Below are positions 8,962 through 17,833 of a stretch of DNA of 64,000 bases, in pieces. Numbering within the stretch: the first letter of the stretch is position 1; every line of letters starts with the position of its first letter. This stretch comes from Clostridium sp. BSD9I1 (lineage in GTDB: Bacteria > Bacillota > Clostridia > Clostridiales > Clostridiaceae). Made by a program: the position numbers and the translations under genes. The notes beneath the pieces are model-generated. The model saw only the letters and a program-made list of their open reading frames with translations. It had not been told where the DNA came from and did not search any database. The DNA lies in NCBI RefSeq assembly GCF_900185645.1, contig NZ_FYAM01000023.1, positions 930,001 through 994,000 on the forward strand, in the 5' to 3' direction.

Positions 8962-11043
8962 TTATTCTATTTTAAATTTATTTATTTCGCCTGAAAGCTT
9001 TTGAGCCATTCTATTAAGCTCTTCTGATAATGCACTTACTTCTTCCATTTCAGCATTTTGTTCTTCAGTTACTCCACATACACTTTGTGTTGCATCCGCT
9101 ATACTATTTGACATTTCTGAAACGTCTTCTACTACCTTAACAACCTTATTTCTGCTATCATCTACATTTTTTAAGCTTTCAGTTATATTGTTTATCTTTT
9201 GAACTACATTTTCTATTGCTGTGTTTATTTCTTTAAATGTTTCCTTTGTATTTTTAACTGCATGATCTTGCTCTGAAACTACTGCTTCTGCATGTTTCAT
9301 AGTACTCTTTGCACGCTCAATATCTTTTTGTATATTATTGATTATACTTTTTACATTGCCTGTTGATTGCGCAGTATTTTCAGATAACTTTCTTACTTCT
9401 TCTGCAACTACGGAGAATCCTCTTCCAGCTTCCCCTGCTCTTGCAGCTTCAATTGCCGCATTTAAAGCAAGTAAGTTTGTTTGTTCTGAAATTGAAGTTA
9501 TTGTTTCTACAATACTTCCAATACTATTTGCTTTTTCACTAAGTGAATTTATAACCTCTACTATTTCAAGAGATACTTCGTTGTTTTCTCTATTTTTTTC
9601 CTCTAGCTTTTCAATAGTTTCAAATCCTTTATTGGATATTTCATATACCCTATTTGAAGACCCTCTGCTGTCCTCTATATGCTCTACTACCTCATCTAAC
9701 TCTGCTGATAACTCATTAGCTGCTTCTACACCATCCTGAGCATTTTGTGCTCCTTTATCAATACTAATTGTAACATCGCTAATTGTTTTTGCTACTTCTG
9801 TAATTGAAGTAGTAGTTTGCTGAGTTGACGCAAGTAATGATTCTGAGGAATTAGATACTACTTGTGAAGCTTCAAGTATATCTTGTATAAGTCTCTGCAT
9901 GTTTCCTATCATTAAATTAAAACTGTTACTTAGAGTTCCAAACTCATCCTTTGAATTATAGGTACTTTTAACTGTTAAGTCTCCCTCTGATGCTTTTTTA
10001 ATTAAATCTACTAAATATATAAGAGGCTTAGTGAATTTATTTGAAACAATATATGTTATTACTATTACAATTATAAGTATAATAAGTCCTAAGAATATAT
10101 TTGTATTTCTTATACTTGTTATCATTGCAAAGGCATCTGATTCCTTTTCTACAGTAATAACTGCCCAGTTATCTGAACTTCCTGGAAGTTTTATTGTTTC
10201 ATAAGCACTAATTACCTTATTTCCATCCTTATCCTTATATTCTTTAATTCCTGAATTTCCTTGTAATGCTTGTAATGTTATCTCTTTAAGTTCCTCAGGA
10301 ACTACTATATCATCTTGATTAGTTTTAGGAGCACCACCGGCATCCTTTACTACCTTTCCAGAAGCATCCTTTACTTTTACAGTCTTAGTTAAATTCTTAT
10401 AATTATAAATTTCTTGAACTTGGTCTTTCTCTGGATGGGCTATAACAGCACCTTCTCCATCTATTACATAAGCATAAGCTTTATTTGTACTATATTTTTC
10501 TACCATCTTTTGAAGCTCGTCCAGTTTTAAGTCTGCATCCATGACTCCCAGCATCTTGCCTTTATCATCTAGTATAGGAAATATAATAGAGTTAATTGCT
10601 TCGCTATCGTCATTTACAGTTAAATAAGATTTGCTCACGAACGGTTTTTGAGTAGAAACTGATTGTTTGAACCACCATCTATCTGCTCTATTAGCAAGAT
10701 TTCCCTTAGTCCTAGAAGTTTGATCTCCTTTCATGTCCTGTATACAGAACAAATCAAAGTAAGGATTTCTCTTTATTGTATCCTTTATGGCTTTTGTTTG
10801 AGCCGGTCCGTCAAATGCTTTTATTATGTCACTGCTAATAACTTCTTCAGTAAGTACATAGGCTTTATTCATATAATCCGTAACTCCATTAGCAATGGTT
10901 TTGCCAAGAGTTGCATGATCTCCATATACATGTTCTTCTAAACTTCTTTGCATGGAGATATTAAAAATCAAATTGGATACTAGCAAAGGAATTGCAGCTA
11001 TTAAAACTGCCATAAGTATTAATTTTTGCTTTATTGATTTCAT
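8962..11043 (-). CDS. Methyl-accepting chemotaxis protein with Cache sensor
   Basis: Transmembrane chemoreceptor of 693 residues. The N-terminal membrane segment [20 protein letters not shown] is followed by an extracytoplasmic double Cache domain (residues about 35-315; [45 protein letters not shown]). Then come a second membrane segment ([18 protein letters not shown]), a HAMP domain and a signalling domain with the hairpin tip [20 protein letters not shown]. The ligand is unknown; Cache domains of this type often bind amino acids or carboxylates. ATG 11043 is preceded by GAAGAGGGGGAACAA; the longer in-frame start overlaps that ribosome site. Confidence 0.93.
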   Translation of the reverse strand: MKSIKQKLILMAVLIAAIPLLVSNLIFNISMQRSLEEHVYGDHATLGKTIANGVTDYMNKAYVLTEEVISSDIIKAFDGPAQTKAIKDTIKRNPYFDLFCIQDMKGDQTSRTKGNLANRADRWWFKQSVSTQKPFVSKSYLTVNDDSEAINSIIFPILDDKGKMLGVMDADLKLDELQKMVEKYSTNKAYAYVIDGEGAVIAHPEKDQVQEIYNYKNLTKTVKVKDASGKVVKDAGGAPKTNQDDIVVPEELKEITLQALQGNSGIKEYKDKDGNKVISAYETIKLPGSSDNWAVITVEKESDAFAMITSIRNTNIFLGLIILIIVIVITYIVSNKFTKPLIYLVDLIKKASEGDLTVKSTYNSKDEFGTLSNSFNLMIGNMQRLIQDILEASQVVSNSSESLLASTQQTTTSITEVAKTISDVTISIDKGAQNAQDGVEAANELSAELDEVVEHIEDSRGSSNRVYEISNKGFETIEKLEEKNRENNEVSLEIVEVINSLSEKANSIGSIVETITSISEQTNLLALNAAIEAARAGEAGRGFSVVAEEVRKLSENTAQSTGNVKSIINNIQKDIERAKSTMKHAEAVVSEQDHAVKNTKETFKEINTAIENVVQKINNITESLKNVDDSRNKVVKVVEDVSEMSNSIADATQSVCGVTEEQNAEMEEVSALSEELNRMAQKLSGEINKFKIE

Positions 11044-11381
11044 TTGTTCCCCCTCTTCCTTGCACAATTTACAGAAATTTTAATTTTGTTGTAAATTAGC
11101 ACATATCAATTTTACTGAGATACTTCCTACATAACTTTTACATTTTAATTTTATTACAAATTAGCCCATCTTATAGTTGCTGAAATGTTTACTTATAAGT
11201 GTATAATATATCAAATATTAACAAACTTCAATGAAATTTAACAATTTTTTCTGAAATATTATAACTTTCTTCAAGTACACACTTTGATACATGCAAAATT
11301 CACTATATTCAAAATTTTATATTAATTTTTATAAATCCTTTACATATATTTTCGGCAAAGTTTTCCAAAACTTTAGTTTAT
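11044..11381. repeat. Spacer with two relics of repeat module 2
   Basis: The 338-bp AT-rich spacer upstream of the chemoreceptor holds two diverged copies of the same short sequence. One is TTTTGTTGTAAATTAGCACA with a downstream ACTGAGATAC (11087-11128); the other is TTTTATTACAAATTAGCCCA with GCTGAAATG (11148-11188). Both resemble the TTTTGTTATAAATTAGCACA...CTGAGATG part of repeat copy C. No gene is visible. Confidence 0.55.
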
Positions 11382-12395
11382 TTATCTTGATAAGTTTATT
11401 ATATCTTTAAGTCCTGCTGCGGCAGCTCCTAAAGGATTAGAAGCCCCTCCTAATACATATATTTCTCCCATAGTATCCGTACTAAATACTGCTCCCTTAT
11501 TTGTTCCCTCTACGTAAGATAATATATCATTTGAGTAAACTTCCGTAGGTTTTACCTCAATGGAAACCTTATCACGTTCTTTATAAGCATGAGCTAGAAG
11601 TTTTAATTTGGCACTTTTCTCCTTAGCTCTTTTTATGTCTTGCTCTTTAATTTCCTCTATACCCTTTATCTTTATGTCACTTAAGCTATATTCTGACTTC
11701 ATAAGGCTATTAGCTAAAATTAATATCTTAGATGCACTGTCTATGCCTTCTATGTCTAGCTTGGGATTTTTTTCAGCTATTCCTTTTTCTTGTGCCTCTA
11801 TCAAAGCTTCATCAAAAGAAATATTATTTTCATGCATTTTACTTAATATATAGTTAGTAGTTCCATTTAAAATACCCTTAATAGAATTAATTTTACATCC
11901 TGCTAAACTATAATGTCCCACATCCATGGTTGGAAGAGCTGCAGCTGTAGCGCCGCTATACTTTATATTTACACCCTTCTCCTTTGCCTTTTTCATTATA
12001 GTAGAAAAATTTGAAACTAATGCTCCTTTAGAAAGAAGTACTATATCCATTCCCGAATTCATTGCATTTATTGTATGCTCTAAACCAACTCCTCCATTTA
12101 CATCACTTGGGGTGCAATCTACAAAAATATCTCCTTCATATATTGAATAGCTGTAAAAGGAATCACTATTCTGTTCTCCATATTCTATAAGTCCATCAGA
12201 TCCCGTGGTGCATTTTAGAAGCATGTCTGAATTTAATCCATTATATTCAAATACACACCCCTTACTTCCTATAACTCCACTTAGAATTAAATTAATGTCA
12301 TACTGTTCATATATTTCTGCATGCTTGTCCTTAATAAGCTGTATGAGAGCTTTCCCAACATTCCCATATCCGCATACTATTATTCTTTTGTCCAT
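11382..12395 (-). CDS. hom: Homoserine dehydrogenase, form without ACT domain
   Basis: NAD(P)-dependent reduction of aspartate semialdehyde to homoserine, the branch point to threonine and methionine. The nucleotide motif VCGYGNVGKALIQLI is at residues 7-21; the catalytic domain has GILNGTTNYILSKM near residue 170 and AEKNPKLDIEGIDSASK near residue 200. The usual AExDPxxDxxG reads AEKNPKLDIEG, so one acidic position of the signature is changed. At 337 residues it lacks the C-terminal ACT domain of many feedback-regulated forms. ATG 12395 is chosen because GGGGTG lies 8 nt upstream. It stands alone, and it could instead be a related dehydrogenase with a modified substrate. Confidence 0.8.
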   Translation of the reverse strand: MDKRIIVCGYGNVGKALIQLIKDKHAEIYEQYDINLILSGVIGSKGCVFEYNGLNSDMLLKCTTGSDGLIEYGEQNSDSFYSYSIYEGDIFVDCTPSDVNGGVGLEHTINAMNSGMDIVLLSKGALVSNFSTIMKKAKEKGVNIKYSGATAAALPTMDVGHYSLAGCKINSIKGILNGTTNYILSKMHENNISFDEALIEAQEKGIAEKNPKLDIEGIDSASKILILANSLMKSEYSLSDIKIKGIEEIKEQDIKRAKEKSAKLKLLAHAYKERDKVSIEVKPTEVYSNDILSYVEGTNKGAVFSTDTMGEIYVLGGASNPLGAAAAGLKDIINLSR

Positions 12396-12502
12396 TAACA
12401 TTTCACCCCTTTATAGAATACTGATTTATTATAATTATATCACAATTTTGACAAATATATAGTAAAAATAACAGTACCCAAGCAATAAAAGCTCATTTAC
12501 TG

Positions 12503-12946
12503 TCATTTATAAAGATCCTTATATATAATTTTAAATACCTCTAGTGCTTCTTGAATTTTAACCTGTAAAAGTTCCTTTTTTTCATCAAATTCTACATAAC
12601 CTGCTTCTGTAAGTGTATATATCTTTTGCATTCTATTTTGAGAATCATCCCACTTACCATCTATAAATTTTTGTTTCTCAAGTTTTTTTAAAAGAGGATA
12701 TATGCCCCCAGTACTTGGTATCCATAATCCTCTTGTTCTTTCCCCTATTTTATGTGCAATATCATTTCCATTAGTTGGCCCTAAACTGAGTATATAAAGA
12801 ACATATAGAGGAAGCAGCCCTTTAGTAAATACCTGTCCTACCGCTTCCTTTTCCTTTTCTACTTTTTTTAATTCCAGTAACTTTTTTTTATATTCTTCAT
12901 ATAGCCTTTTTTCTTCAAGCTTAGAGTCCTTGCCCATATTAGACAT
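12503..12946 (-). CDS. PadR-family transcriptional regulator
   Basis: 147-residue PadR regulator. A helical N-terminus (LEEKRLYEEYKKKLLELKKVEKE) leads into the winged helix: FTKGLLPLYVLYILSLGPTNGNDIAHKIGERTRGLWIPSTGGIYPLLKKLEKQKFIDGKW, which is the PadR GxIYPxLxxLE signature. The C-terminal helix serves dimerisation. It begins 4 nt after the degV stop and shares its ribosome site with the end of degV, so it is the second gene of a two-gene operon. The target is unknown. Confidence 0.88.
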   Translation of the reverse strand: MSNMGKDSKLEEKRLYEEYKKKLLELKKVEKEKEAVGQVFTKGLLPLYVLYILSLGPTNGNDIAHKIGERTRGLWIPSTGGIYPLLKKLEKQKFIDGKWDDSQNRMQKIYTLTEAGYVEFDEKKELLQVKIQEALEVFKIIYKDLYK

Positions 12947-12952
12947 ATATTA

Positions 12953-13801
12953 TTACTCCTCTACTAAAATCAAGCCAACCAAACCTGGTCCACTATGCAC
13001 TCCTGCTACAGGACTTATTTGGCCTCCAAAAAATCCTTCTACTACATTTTCATGCGTTGAAATTACGTCATATACCTTTTTTGATTCTTCTAATGCATCT
13101 CCATGCATTATATATAGCTTGCACTTCTTTTTATCTAAAGTTTCTTTAGCAAGCTCTAAAAGTCTATTTAATGATTGCTTTCTTCCTCTTACTTTATCAT
13201 AAGTATAATACTTTCCATCATTTTTATCCACACCTATTATAGGTTTAATATTAAGAAGTTCCGCAATGGTCCCAGACACTTTTCCAATTCTGCCGCCTTT
13301 TTTTAGGTATTCTAATGTGCCTACTACAAAAAATAAATGTACCTTATCTCTTATTCTTGGTATCTCATTTACTATATCAGCAAAACTCATTCCCTGAGCT
13401 ATCATTTCTCCACATTTTTGAGCTAATATACCTTCCCCCATGGAAATTGAACGTGAATCGTATACATGTATATTTAAGTTAGGATGATTTTCGCTTACTA
13501 GCTTAACACTATTATATATACCCGAAAGTCCTGAAGAAAGTGTAATTATAATAGCATGAGTGTATCCTTCATTTTCTAATTTGGTTAACAAATCTTCTGC
13601 ATCTTGCATAGAAGGCAGCGAAGATGTTGGTACCTCAACTTTAAAATTATCATAAACCTCCTGAGGCGTTATCTCCAATTTATCCTTATATTCTCTGTCA
13701 CTATATATAATCCTAAATGGCAAAATCTCTATATTGTATTTTTTTATAATATCTTCATGTAAATCAGCAGCTGTGTCTGTAATTAAAGCTATTTTTTCCA
13801 A
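12953..13801 (-). CDS. DegV-family fatty-acid-binding protein
   Basis: 282-residue DegV/EDD-fold protein, the family that includes FakB fatty-acid carriers feeding acyl chains to the FakA kinase. Visible marks are ITDTAADLHEDIIKKYNIEILP at the N-terminus, PTSSLPSMQDA near residue 58 with the lipid-contact serines, IITLSSGLSGIYNSVKL near residue 85, and FVVGTLEYLKKGGRIG near residue 155. The start is TTG with GGGAGG upstream. A PadR regulator follows in the same operon. Confidence 0.9.
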   Translation of the reverse strand: MEKIALITDTAADLHEDIIKKYNIEILPFRIIYSDREYKDKLEITPQEVYDNFKVEVPTSSLPSMQDAEDLLTKLENEGYTHAIIITLSSGLSGIYNSVKLVSENHPNLNIHVYDSRSISMGEGILAQKCGEMIAQGMSFADIVNEIPRIRDKVHLFFVVGTLEYLKKGGRIGKVSGTIAELLNIKPIIGVDKNDGKYYTYDKVRGRKQSLNRLLELAKETLDKKKCKLYIMHGDALEESKKVYDVISTHENVVEGFFGGQISPVAGVHSGPGLVGLILVEE

Positions 13802-13885
13802 TGAATATTCCTCCCTATCAATATATCTTCTTAACTAGTATTTCACATATTATATAAATTATATCATCTTTTAAGCAATTATCAA

Positions 13886-13903
13886 TACTGATATATATCA
13901 GTA
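13886..13903. promoter_or_regulatory. Perfect 18-nt palindrome, candidate operator
   Basis: TACTGATATATATCAGTA is self-complementary and is followed at once by CTGATACC, a partial repeat of the half-site. It lies in the divergent spacer between degV-padR (minus) and the thioredoxin-like gene (plus). It may be an autoregulatory PadR site, but that is inference from position only. Confidence 0.45.
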
Positions 13904-14005
13904 CTGATACCAATCACCATTGATACTTATATTACTAATAAAAGCTTATTATTTATATTTATTTTTATTAAATATTTAGCTATACTAATACCGAGGTGTT
14001 GATAA

Positions 14006-14332
14006 ATGGAAAATATAAATAATCTAAATGAACTACAAAGTTTTATAAATGGCAATACTTTTGCATTCCTATATGTATCTTCTAAAAACTGTAGTGTGTG
14101 CACTCCTCTTTCCTACAAGATGGAAGAAATGTTATCGCAATTTACAAATATTAATTTAAGAAAAATGGATTTGGATGAGCTTCCCGAAGTAGGGTCTACT
14201 TTGTCCTTATTTACTGTTCCTATGATGATACTATTTATTGAAGGACGTGAAACATTTAGAGAATCTAGGTTTGTAAAAATAAATGAGTTCAGAGATAATA
14301 TAAAAAGAATTTATGATATTTATTATAACTAA
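14006..14332 (+). CDS. Thioredoxin-like protein
   Basis: 108-residue cytoplasmic thioredoxin-fold protein. The redox motif is CSVC in YVSSKNCSVCTPLSYKME (residues 25-42), in the position of the thioredoxin CGPC. A cis-proline-type segment LFTVPMMILFIEGRE lies near residue 72. The ATG follows CCGAGGTG. It is probably a small disulfide reductase of the YbbN/TrxA type. A GDSL hydrolase follows 38 nt downstream. Confidence 0.82.
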   Translation: MENINNLNELQSFINGNTFAFLYVSSKNCSVCTPLSYKMEEMLSQFTNINLRKMDLDELPEVGSTLSLFTVPMMILFIEGRETFRESRFVKINEFRDNIKRIYDIYYN

Positions 14333-14370
14333 ATCATATTACTATAATACTTTGTCTTAGGAGTGATATA

Positions 14371-14922
14371 ATGAAGATAGTTTGCATTGGCGATAGCTTA
14401 ACCTACGGGTATGGTGTTCCTACGGAAAATAGCTGGATACACTTAGCTTCTGAAATATCAAATAATACATTTATAAATTCAGGTTTAAATGGTGATACAA
14501 CCTCAGGTATGCTCTTTAGACTTGAAGAAGACTTAATAGCTTTAAAACCTGATAAAGCATTTATAATGGGTGGAACTAATGACTTTTTAATGGGATACAA
14601 ATTACAAAACACAGTTGAGAATATAGATGTTATAATTAGTGAATGTATAAATAATGACATAATCCCTTATTTAGGTATACAAATGAAAGCAGATAAAAAA
14701 TTAGCTGAGCTTTATTGGAGTTCTTATATAAATTATGATGAAGTTAATTTAAAAATTGAAGAGTATAGAACTCATTTAATAAAAAAGTGCGAAAAGAAAA
14801 ACTTAGTCTACTTTGATTTCTATGAGGTATTTGAAAATAACTCTACAAAAGATCTTTATTCAGATGGAATACATCCAAGTATTTATGGTCATAAATTAAT
14901 GAGTTCTATAATAGAATTCTAG
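14371..14922 (+). CDS. SGNH/GDSL-family esterase or lipase
   Basis: 183-residue hydrolase with all four SGNH blocks: GDSLTYG with the nucleophile Ser (residue 9), NSGLNGDTT (Gly block), GGTNDFLMG (Asn block) and SDGIHPSIYG (catalytic Asp/His). There is no signal peptide, so it is cytoplasmic; TesA-like arylesterase or thioesterase activity is likely but the substrate cannot be assigned. The ATG at 14371 follows TTAGGAGTG. Confidence 0.88.
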   Translation: MKIVCIGDSLTYGYGVPTENSWIHLASEISNNTFINSGLNGDTTSGMLFRLEEDLIALKPDKAFIMGGTNDFLMGYKLQNTVENIDVIISECINNDIIPYLGIQMKADKKLAELYWSSYINYDEVNLKIEEYRTHLIKKCEKKNLVYFDFYEVFENNSTKDLYSDGIHPSIYGHKLMSSIIEF

Positions 14923-15019
14923 TACATAAGAAATGTTAAAACTTTATTAAAAAAGTTAAAATATTACGAAAATAAAAACTTTAATGTTTTTTGATAATTT
15001 TTTAACATAGATATTTTAC

Positions 15020-15120
15020 TTATCACAAAAACGTGATAAAATATTTTCGTCGGTATTCTTATGAAACTGAACAAGTAAGTTTAATAAGAAAGTTCCGAAT
15101 TATATCCTTATCAAGGAATA
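15020..15120 (+). promoter_or_regulatory. Structured leader upstream of ECF S-component
   Basis: Three elements precede the gene. TTATCAC-aaaaac-GTGATAA is a perfect 7-bp inverted repeat at 15020-15039. A nested hairpin at 15051-15097 has outer CGG/CCG, a 7-bp stem TTCTTAT/ATAAGAA and an inner AAACT/AGTTT. A small CCTT/AAGG hairpin follows, then the ribosome site. The arrangement resembles a short metabolite- or protein-responsive leader. It does not match the T-box, TPP, FMN, preQ1-I or THF consensus as far as I can recall. Confidence 0.45.
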
Positions 15121-15138
15121 AGAACGGAGGTAAGATTT

Positions 15139-15741
15139 ATGGAAAAAAATCTAAGAACTACTACCCACATCAACACTAGACAGCTTGCCGTTGTTGGTAT
15201 GTTGTCCGCTATTTCCATCATACTTGGAGCTACTGGATTAGGCTTTATACCTATTCCCCCTGCAAAGGCAACCATAATGCATATACCTGTAATTATAGGT
15301 GCTATTGTCGAGGGGCCTATGGTTGGTGCCCTAATTGGACTTATGTTTGGTGTATTTAGCGTAATACAATCTGTTATAAATCCAACACCACTATCCCCTA
15401 TATTTATGAATCCTTTAGTTTCAGTATTACCAAGAGTTTTAATAGGTATAGTGTCTTACTATTGTTACATATCTATTAAAAACATTCCTTTTATAAAAAA
15501 ATCAAATATGGTTAAAATAGGAATTACTGCTGCTATAGGTACTCTTACTAACACTATAGGTGTACTTGGCATGATGTATATCCTGTACGTAGAGAAATAT
15601 GCACAAATCTTGCATATAAGCTCCTCTGCAGCTAAAAAAGGTATAATTGCCATAGGTGCTACTAATGGATTACCTGAAATCACAGTATCAATACTTATAA
15701 CTATACCAGTAGTAATGGCAGTAAAAAAACTTAAAAAGTAA
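15139..15741 (+). CDS. ECF transporter S-component (vitamin uptake)
   Basis: 200-residue membrane protein of the ECF substrate-binding family, with about six hydrophobic helices. LAVVGMLSAISIILGATGLGFIPIPPAKATIMHIPVIIGAIVEGPMVGALIGLMFG (residues 17-72) is the typical S-component opening. It captures a vitamin or related small molecule and pairs with a shared EcfA-A'-T module encoded elsewhere. The substrate is not evident; a pantothenate- or folate-type S-component is possible. It is a single gene with a structured leader and its own terminator. Confidence 0.85.
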   Translation: MEKNLRTTTHINTRQLAVVGMLSAISIILGATGLGFIPIPPAKATIMHIPVIIGAIVEGPMVGALIGLMFGVFSVIQSVINPTPLSPIFMNPLVSVLPRVLIGIVSYYCYISIKNIPFIKKSNMVKIGITAAIGTLTNTIGVLGMMYILYVEKYAQILHISSSAAKKGIIAIGATNGLPEITVSILITIPVVMAVKKLKK

Positions 15742-15746
15742 CTTAT

Positions 15747-15776
15747 ACTCCCGATTTTTCTAATCGGGAGTTTTTT
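15747..15776 (+). terminator. Intrinsic terminator after ECF S-component
   Basis: ACTCCCGAT/ATCGGGAGT hairpin with a following T6 run, 6 nt past the stop codon. Confidence 0.9.
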
Positions 15777-15845
15777 GAATATAAGTATCTTTTTATATTA
15801 TATATATTTAAAATTAAAACAAAATATAAAAGTGAGGTTTGAAAA

Positions 15846-16829
15846 ATGGAAGAAATAAATTTTATAGATATAGAAGGCATTAGCGTGGGTCATGCAGAGG
15901 ATATGGAAGGAGCTACAGGCTGCTCTGTTGTAATATGTAAGGATGGTGCTACAGCCGGAGTAGATGTGCGTGGTGGTGCACCAGGAACTCGTGAAACTGA
16001 TCTTTTAAATCCCGTTAATCTTGTTGATAAAATACATGCAGTGGTTTTATCTGGTGGAAGTGCTTTTGGTCTCGAAGCATCTAATGGTGTGATGCAATAC
16101 CTAGAAGAACAAGATATAGGGTTTGATGTAACTGTAGCTAAAGTTCCGATAGTATGTTCTGCGGTTCTTTTTGACTTAGTTATTGGTAATCCTAAAGTTC
16201 GTCCCGATAAGTCTATGGGATATAAAGCTTGCTTAGATTCGGAAAAAAATAATAAAGACGTTCAGGGAAATGTAGGAGCCGGAACCGGAGCTACAGTTGG
16301 AAAAATACTTGGTCCAGATCACTCTATGAAAGGCGGATTAGGATCCTATTCAGTTAAAGTCGGTGATCTTCAGGTTGGAGCACTAATAGCTGTTAATTGT
16401 CTAGGAGATGTAGTAAATCCTGAAAATGGAAAAATAATGGCTGGAGTCATTGATGAAAACTTAAACTTCATTGACACAGAAAACATAATGATATCTCAAT
16501 ATAGAGAAAAGAAAAATTTATTTTCAGGAAATACCACAATTGGAGTTGTAGTAACTAATGCTAAGCTTACAAAAGCTCAAGCAAGTAAGGTGGCCTCTAT
16601 GGCACATAATGGATATGGAAGAACCATGCGTCCTGCTCACTCTATGGCTGATGGAGATACTATATTTACTATGGCTACTGGGACAGTTGATGCCGATATA
16701 AACGTAGTAGGACTTTTAGCGGCACGGGTTGTAGAAAAAGCTGTTATAAATGCCATAACTCATGCAGAATCACAATATGGGCTTATGGCTTGGAAAGACC
16801 TTCCCCATAAGGTTTGTCAATATTTTTAA
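15846..16829 (+). CDS. Family S58 (DmpA-like) aminopeptidase
   Basis: 327-residue P1/S58 hydrolase, a self-cleaving Ntn-like family containing L-aminopeptidase/D-esterase DmpA and beta-peptidases. Marks include GISVGHAEDMEGATGCSVV at the N-terminus, VVLSGGSAFGLEASNGVM near residue 65, GNVGAGTGATVGKILG near residue 140, and GNTTIGVVVTNAKLTKAQASKVASMAHNGYGR around residue 230, the autocleavage and nucleophile region. The stop TAA is formed inside the terminal ATTTTTAATA of repeat copy C, so the last residues (QYF) may derive from the insertion. Confidence 0.9.
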   Translation: MEEINFIDIEGISVGHAEDMEGATGCSVVICKDGATAGVDVRGGAPGTRETDLLNPVNLVDKIHAVVLSGGSAFGLEASNGVMQYLEEQDIGFDVTVAKVPIVCSAVLFDLVIGNPKVRPDKSMGYKACLDSEKNNKDVQGNVGAGTGATVGKILGPDHSMKGGLGSYSVKVGDLQVGALIAVNCLGDVVNPENGKIMAGVIDENLNFIDTENIMISQYREKKNLFSGNTTIGVVVTNAKLTKAQASKVASMAHNGYGRTMRPAHSMADGDTIFTMATGTVDADINVVGLLAARVVEKAVINAITHAESQYGLMAWKDLPHKVCQYF

Positions 16830-17082
16830 TACTCTGGGTCGTATAGACTTTTCATCTAGGAAGGCTCATTCAATGACTTCTACGATGAAAATTCTATGCT
16901 CCAGAGCATTAAAAAGTTCTTCATGCGAACTGCTGAAGGAAGAAATATTAGAACTCTTTTGCGTAGCGAACGGTTGCATAATTTATAGAAATCTATGATT
17001 TTGTTATAAATTAGCACATCTCAGTATGCTGAGATGTGCTAATCAATTATTCAAATTCCATACGACCTGTTCAACAATTAAT
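16820..17082. repeat. Dispersed palindrome element, copy C (core-deleted)
   Basis: Left and right ends of the GCTCTGG subtype (ACTCTGGGTCGTATAGACTT ... GATGAAAATTCTATGCTCC) are joined without the central arms and apical hairpin, giving a short hairpin at 16822-16915. It continues with GTTCTTCATGCGAACTGCTG, a module shared with copies D, E and G. Then comes module 2 (GCGAACGGTTGCATAATTTA, TATAAATTAGCACATCTCAG, AGCACATCTCAG/CTGAGATGTGCT hairpin) shared with copy B. It is a mosaic of two subtypes. Confidence 0.82.
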
Positions 17083-17160
17083 AGTTACAATAATGAGCTA
17101 GAGATTAGAGATTAGGGAATTCTTTAAAATCCATTGTTCCTAGAACCTTTAGCTTTCCCC

Positions 17161-17586
17161 TTATTTACGAAGTACCATACTTACATGAGGAATTCCTCCT
17201 TCATAAAACAATTCTCCATAAGGTGTAAAATTAAGCCTCTCATAAAATCTTTCTGCATGCTTTTGTGCATGAATATGTATTTCATGAGCTCCTAGCTCGA
17301 AGGATTTTTTCACTAAGTTCTCTACTAGCATTTTACCTATATTTTTACCTCTATATTCCTTTATTACTGCAATTCTTCCTAGCGAGCAGCTATCCCCTCT
17401 AAAAATTATTCTTCCGGTAGCTATAGGAACATCATCATTATAAAATATAATATGCGTAGAAGACACATCTAATTTATCTCTTTCAACTTCTTCTGGTACA
17501 TTTTGTTCTTCAATAAATACCATTTTTCGTATTTCATGCGCATCCCTTAAATCATCATCTCCTGCTTTCCATATCACTTTAAACAC
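17161..17586 (-). CDS. GNAT-family N-acetyltransferase
   Basis: 141-residue GNAT acetyltransferase of the ElaA-like group. The acetyl-CoA P-loop is IAVIKEYRGKNIGKMLVENL; the N-terminal motif is IRKMVFIEEQNVPEEVERD and the C-terminal motif is AERFYERLNFTPYGELFYEGGIPHVSM. A GTG start at 17586 is favoured because AAGGGAG lies 8 nt upstream, whereas the in-frame ATG at 17604 has none. The substrate is unknown and it stands alone. Confidence 0.82.
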   Translation of the reverse strand: MFKVIWKAGDDDLRDAHEIRKMVFIEEQNVPEEVERDKLDVSSTHIIFYNDDVPIATGRIIFRGDSCSLGRIAVIKEYRGKNIGKMLVENLVKKSFELGAHEIHIHAQKHAERFYERLNFTPYGELFYEGGIPHVSMVLRK

Positions 17587-17833
17587 TTCAACATCTCCCT
17601 TCATAATTTTATTATATAAGAGTTTTTTAAAATATTTAATAAAAAAAATTATATTTATATCAATGAGCTTATTATAAAGTATGTACCAAAAATCTTACAT
17701 GTCCGATTTTTTATAAAATATACTAAGTATAAAATATCTTAAAAAGAGTAAATTAATTTATATATATTATATTTATTTAACACTATATTTATCTAATAAA
17801 AATACTTACTAAAGCAATAAGGGAGGAATAACA

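Noticed and set aside
15020-15120. THF, FMN or preQ1 riboswitch before the ECF S-component
   Set aside because: None of the conserved bases of those aptamers that I can recall are present; left as an unclassified leader.
16762-16998. 78-residue open frame across repeat copy C
   Set aside because: It overlaps the 3' end of the S58 peptidase in another frame and continues through the palindromic repeat; no ribosome site and no protein-like pattern.
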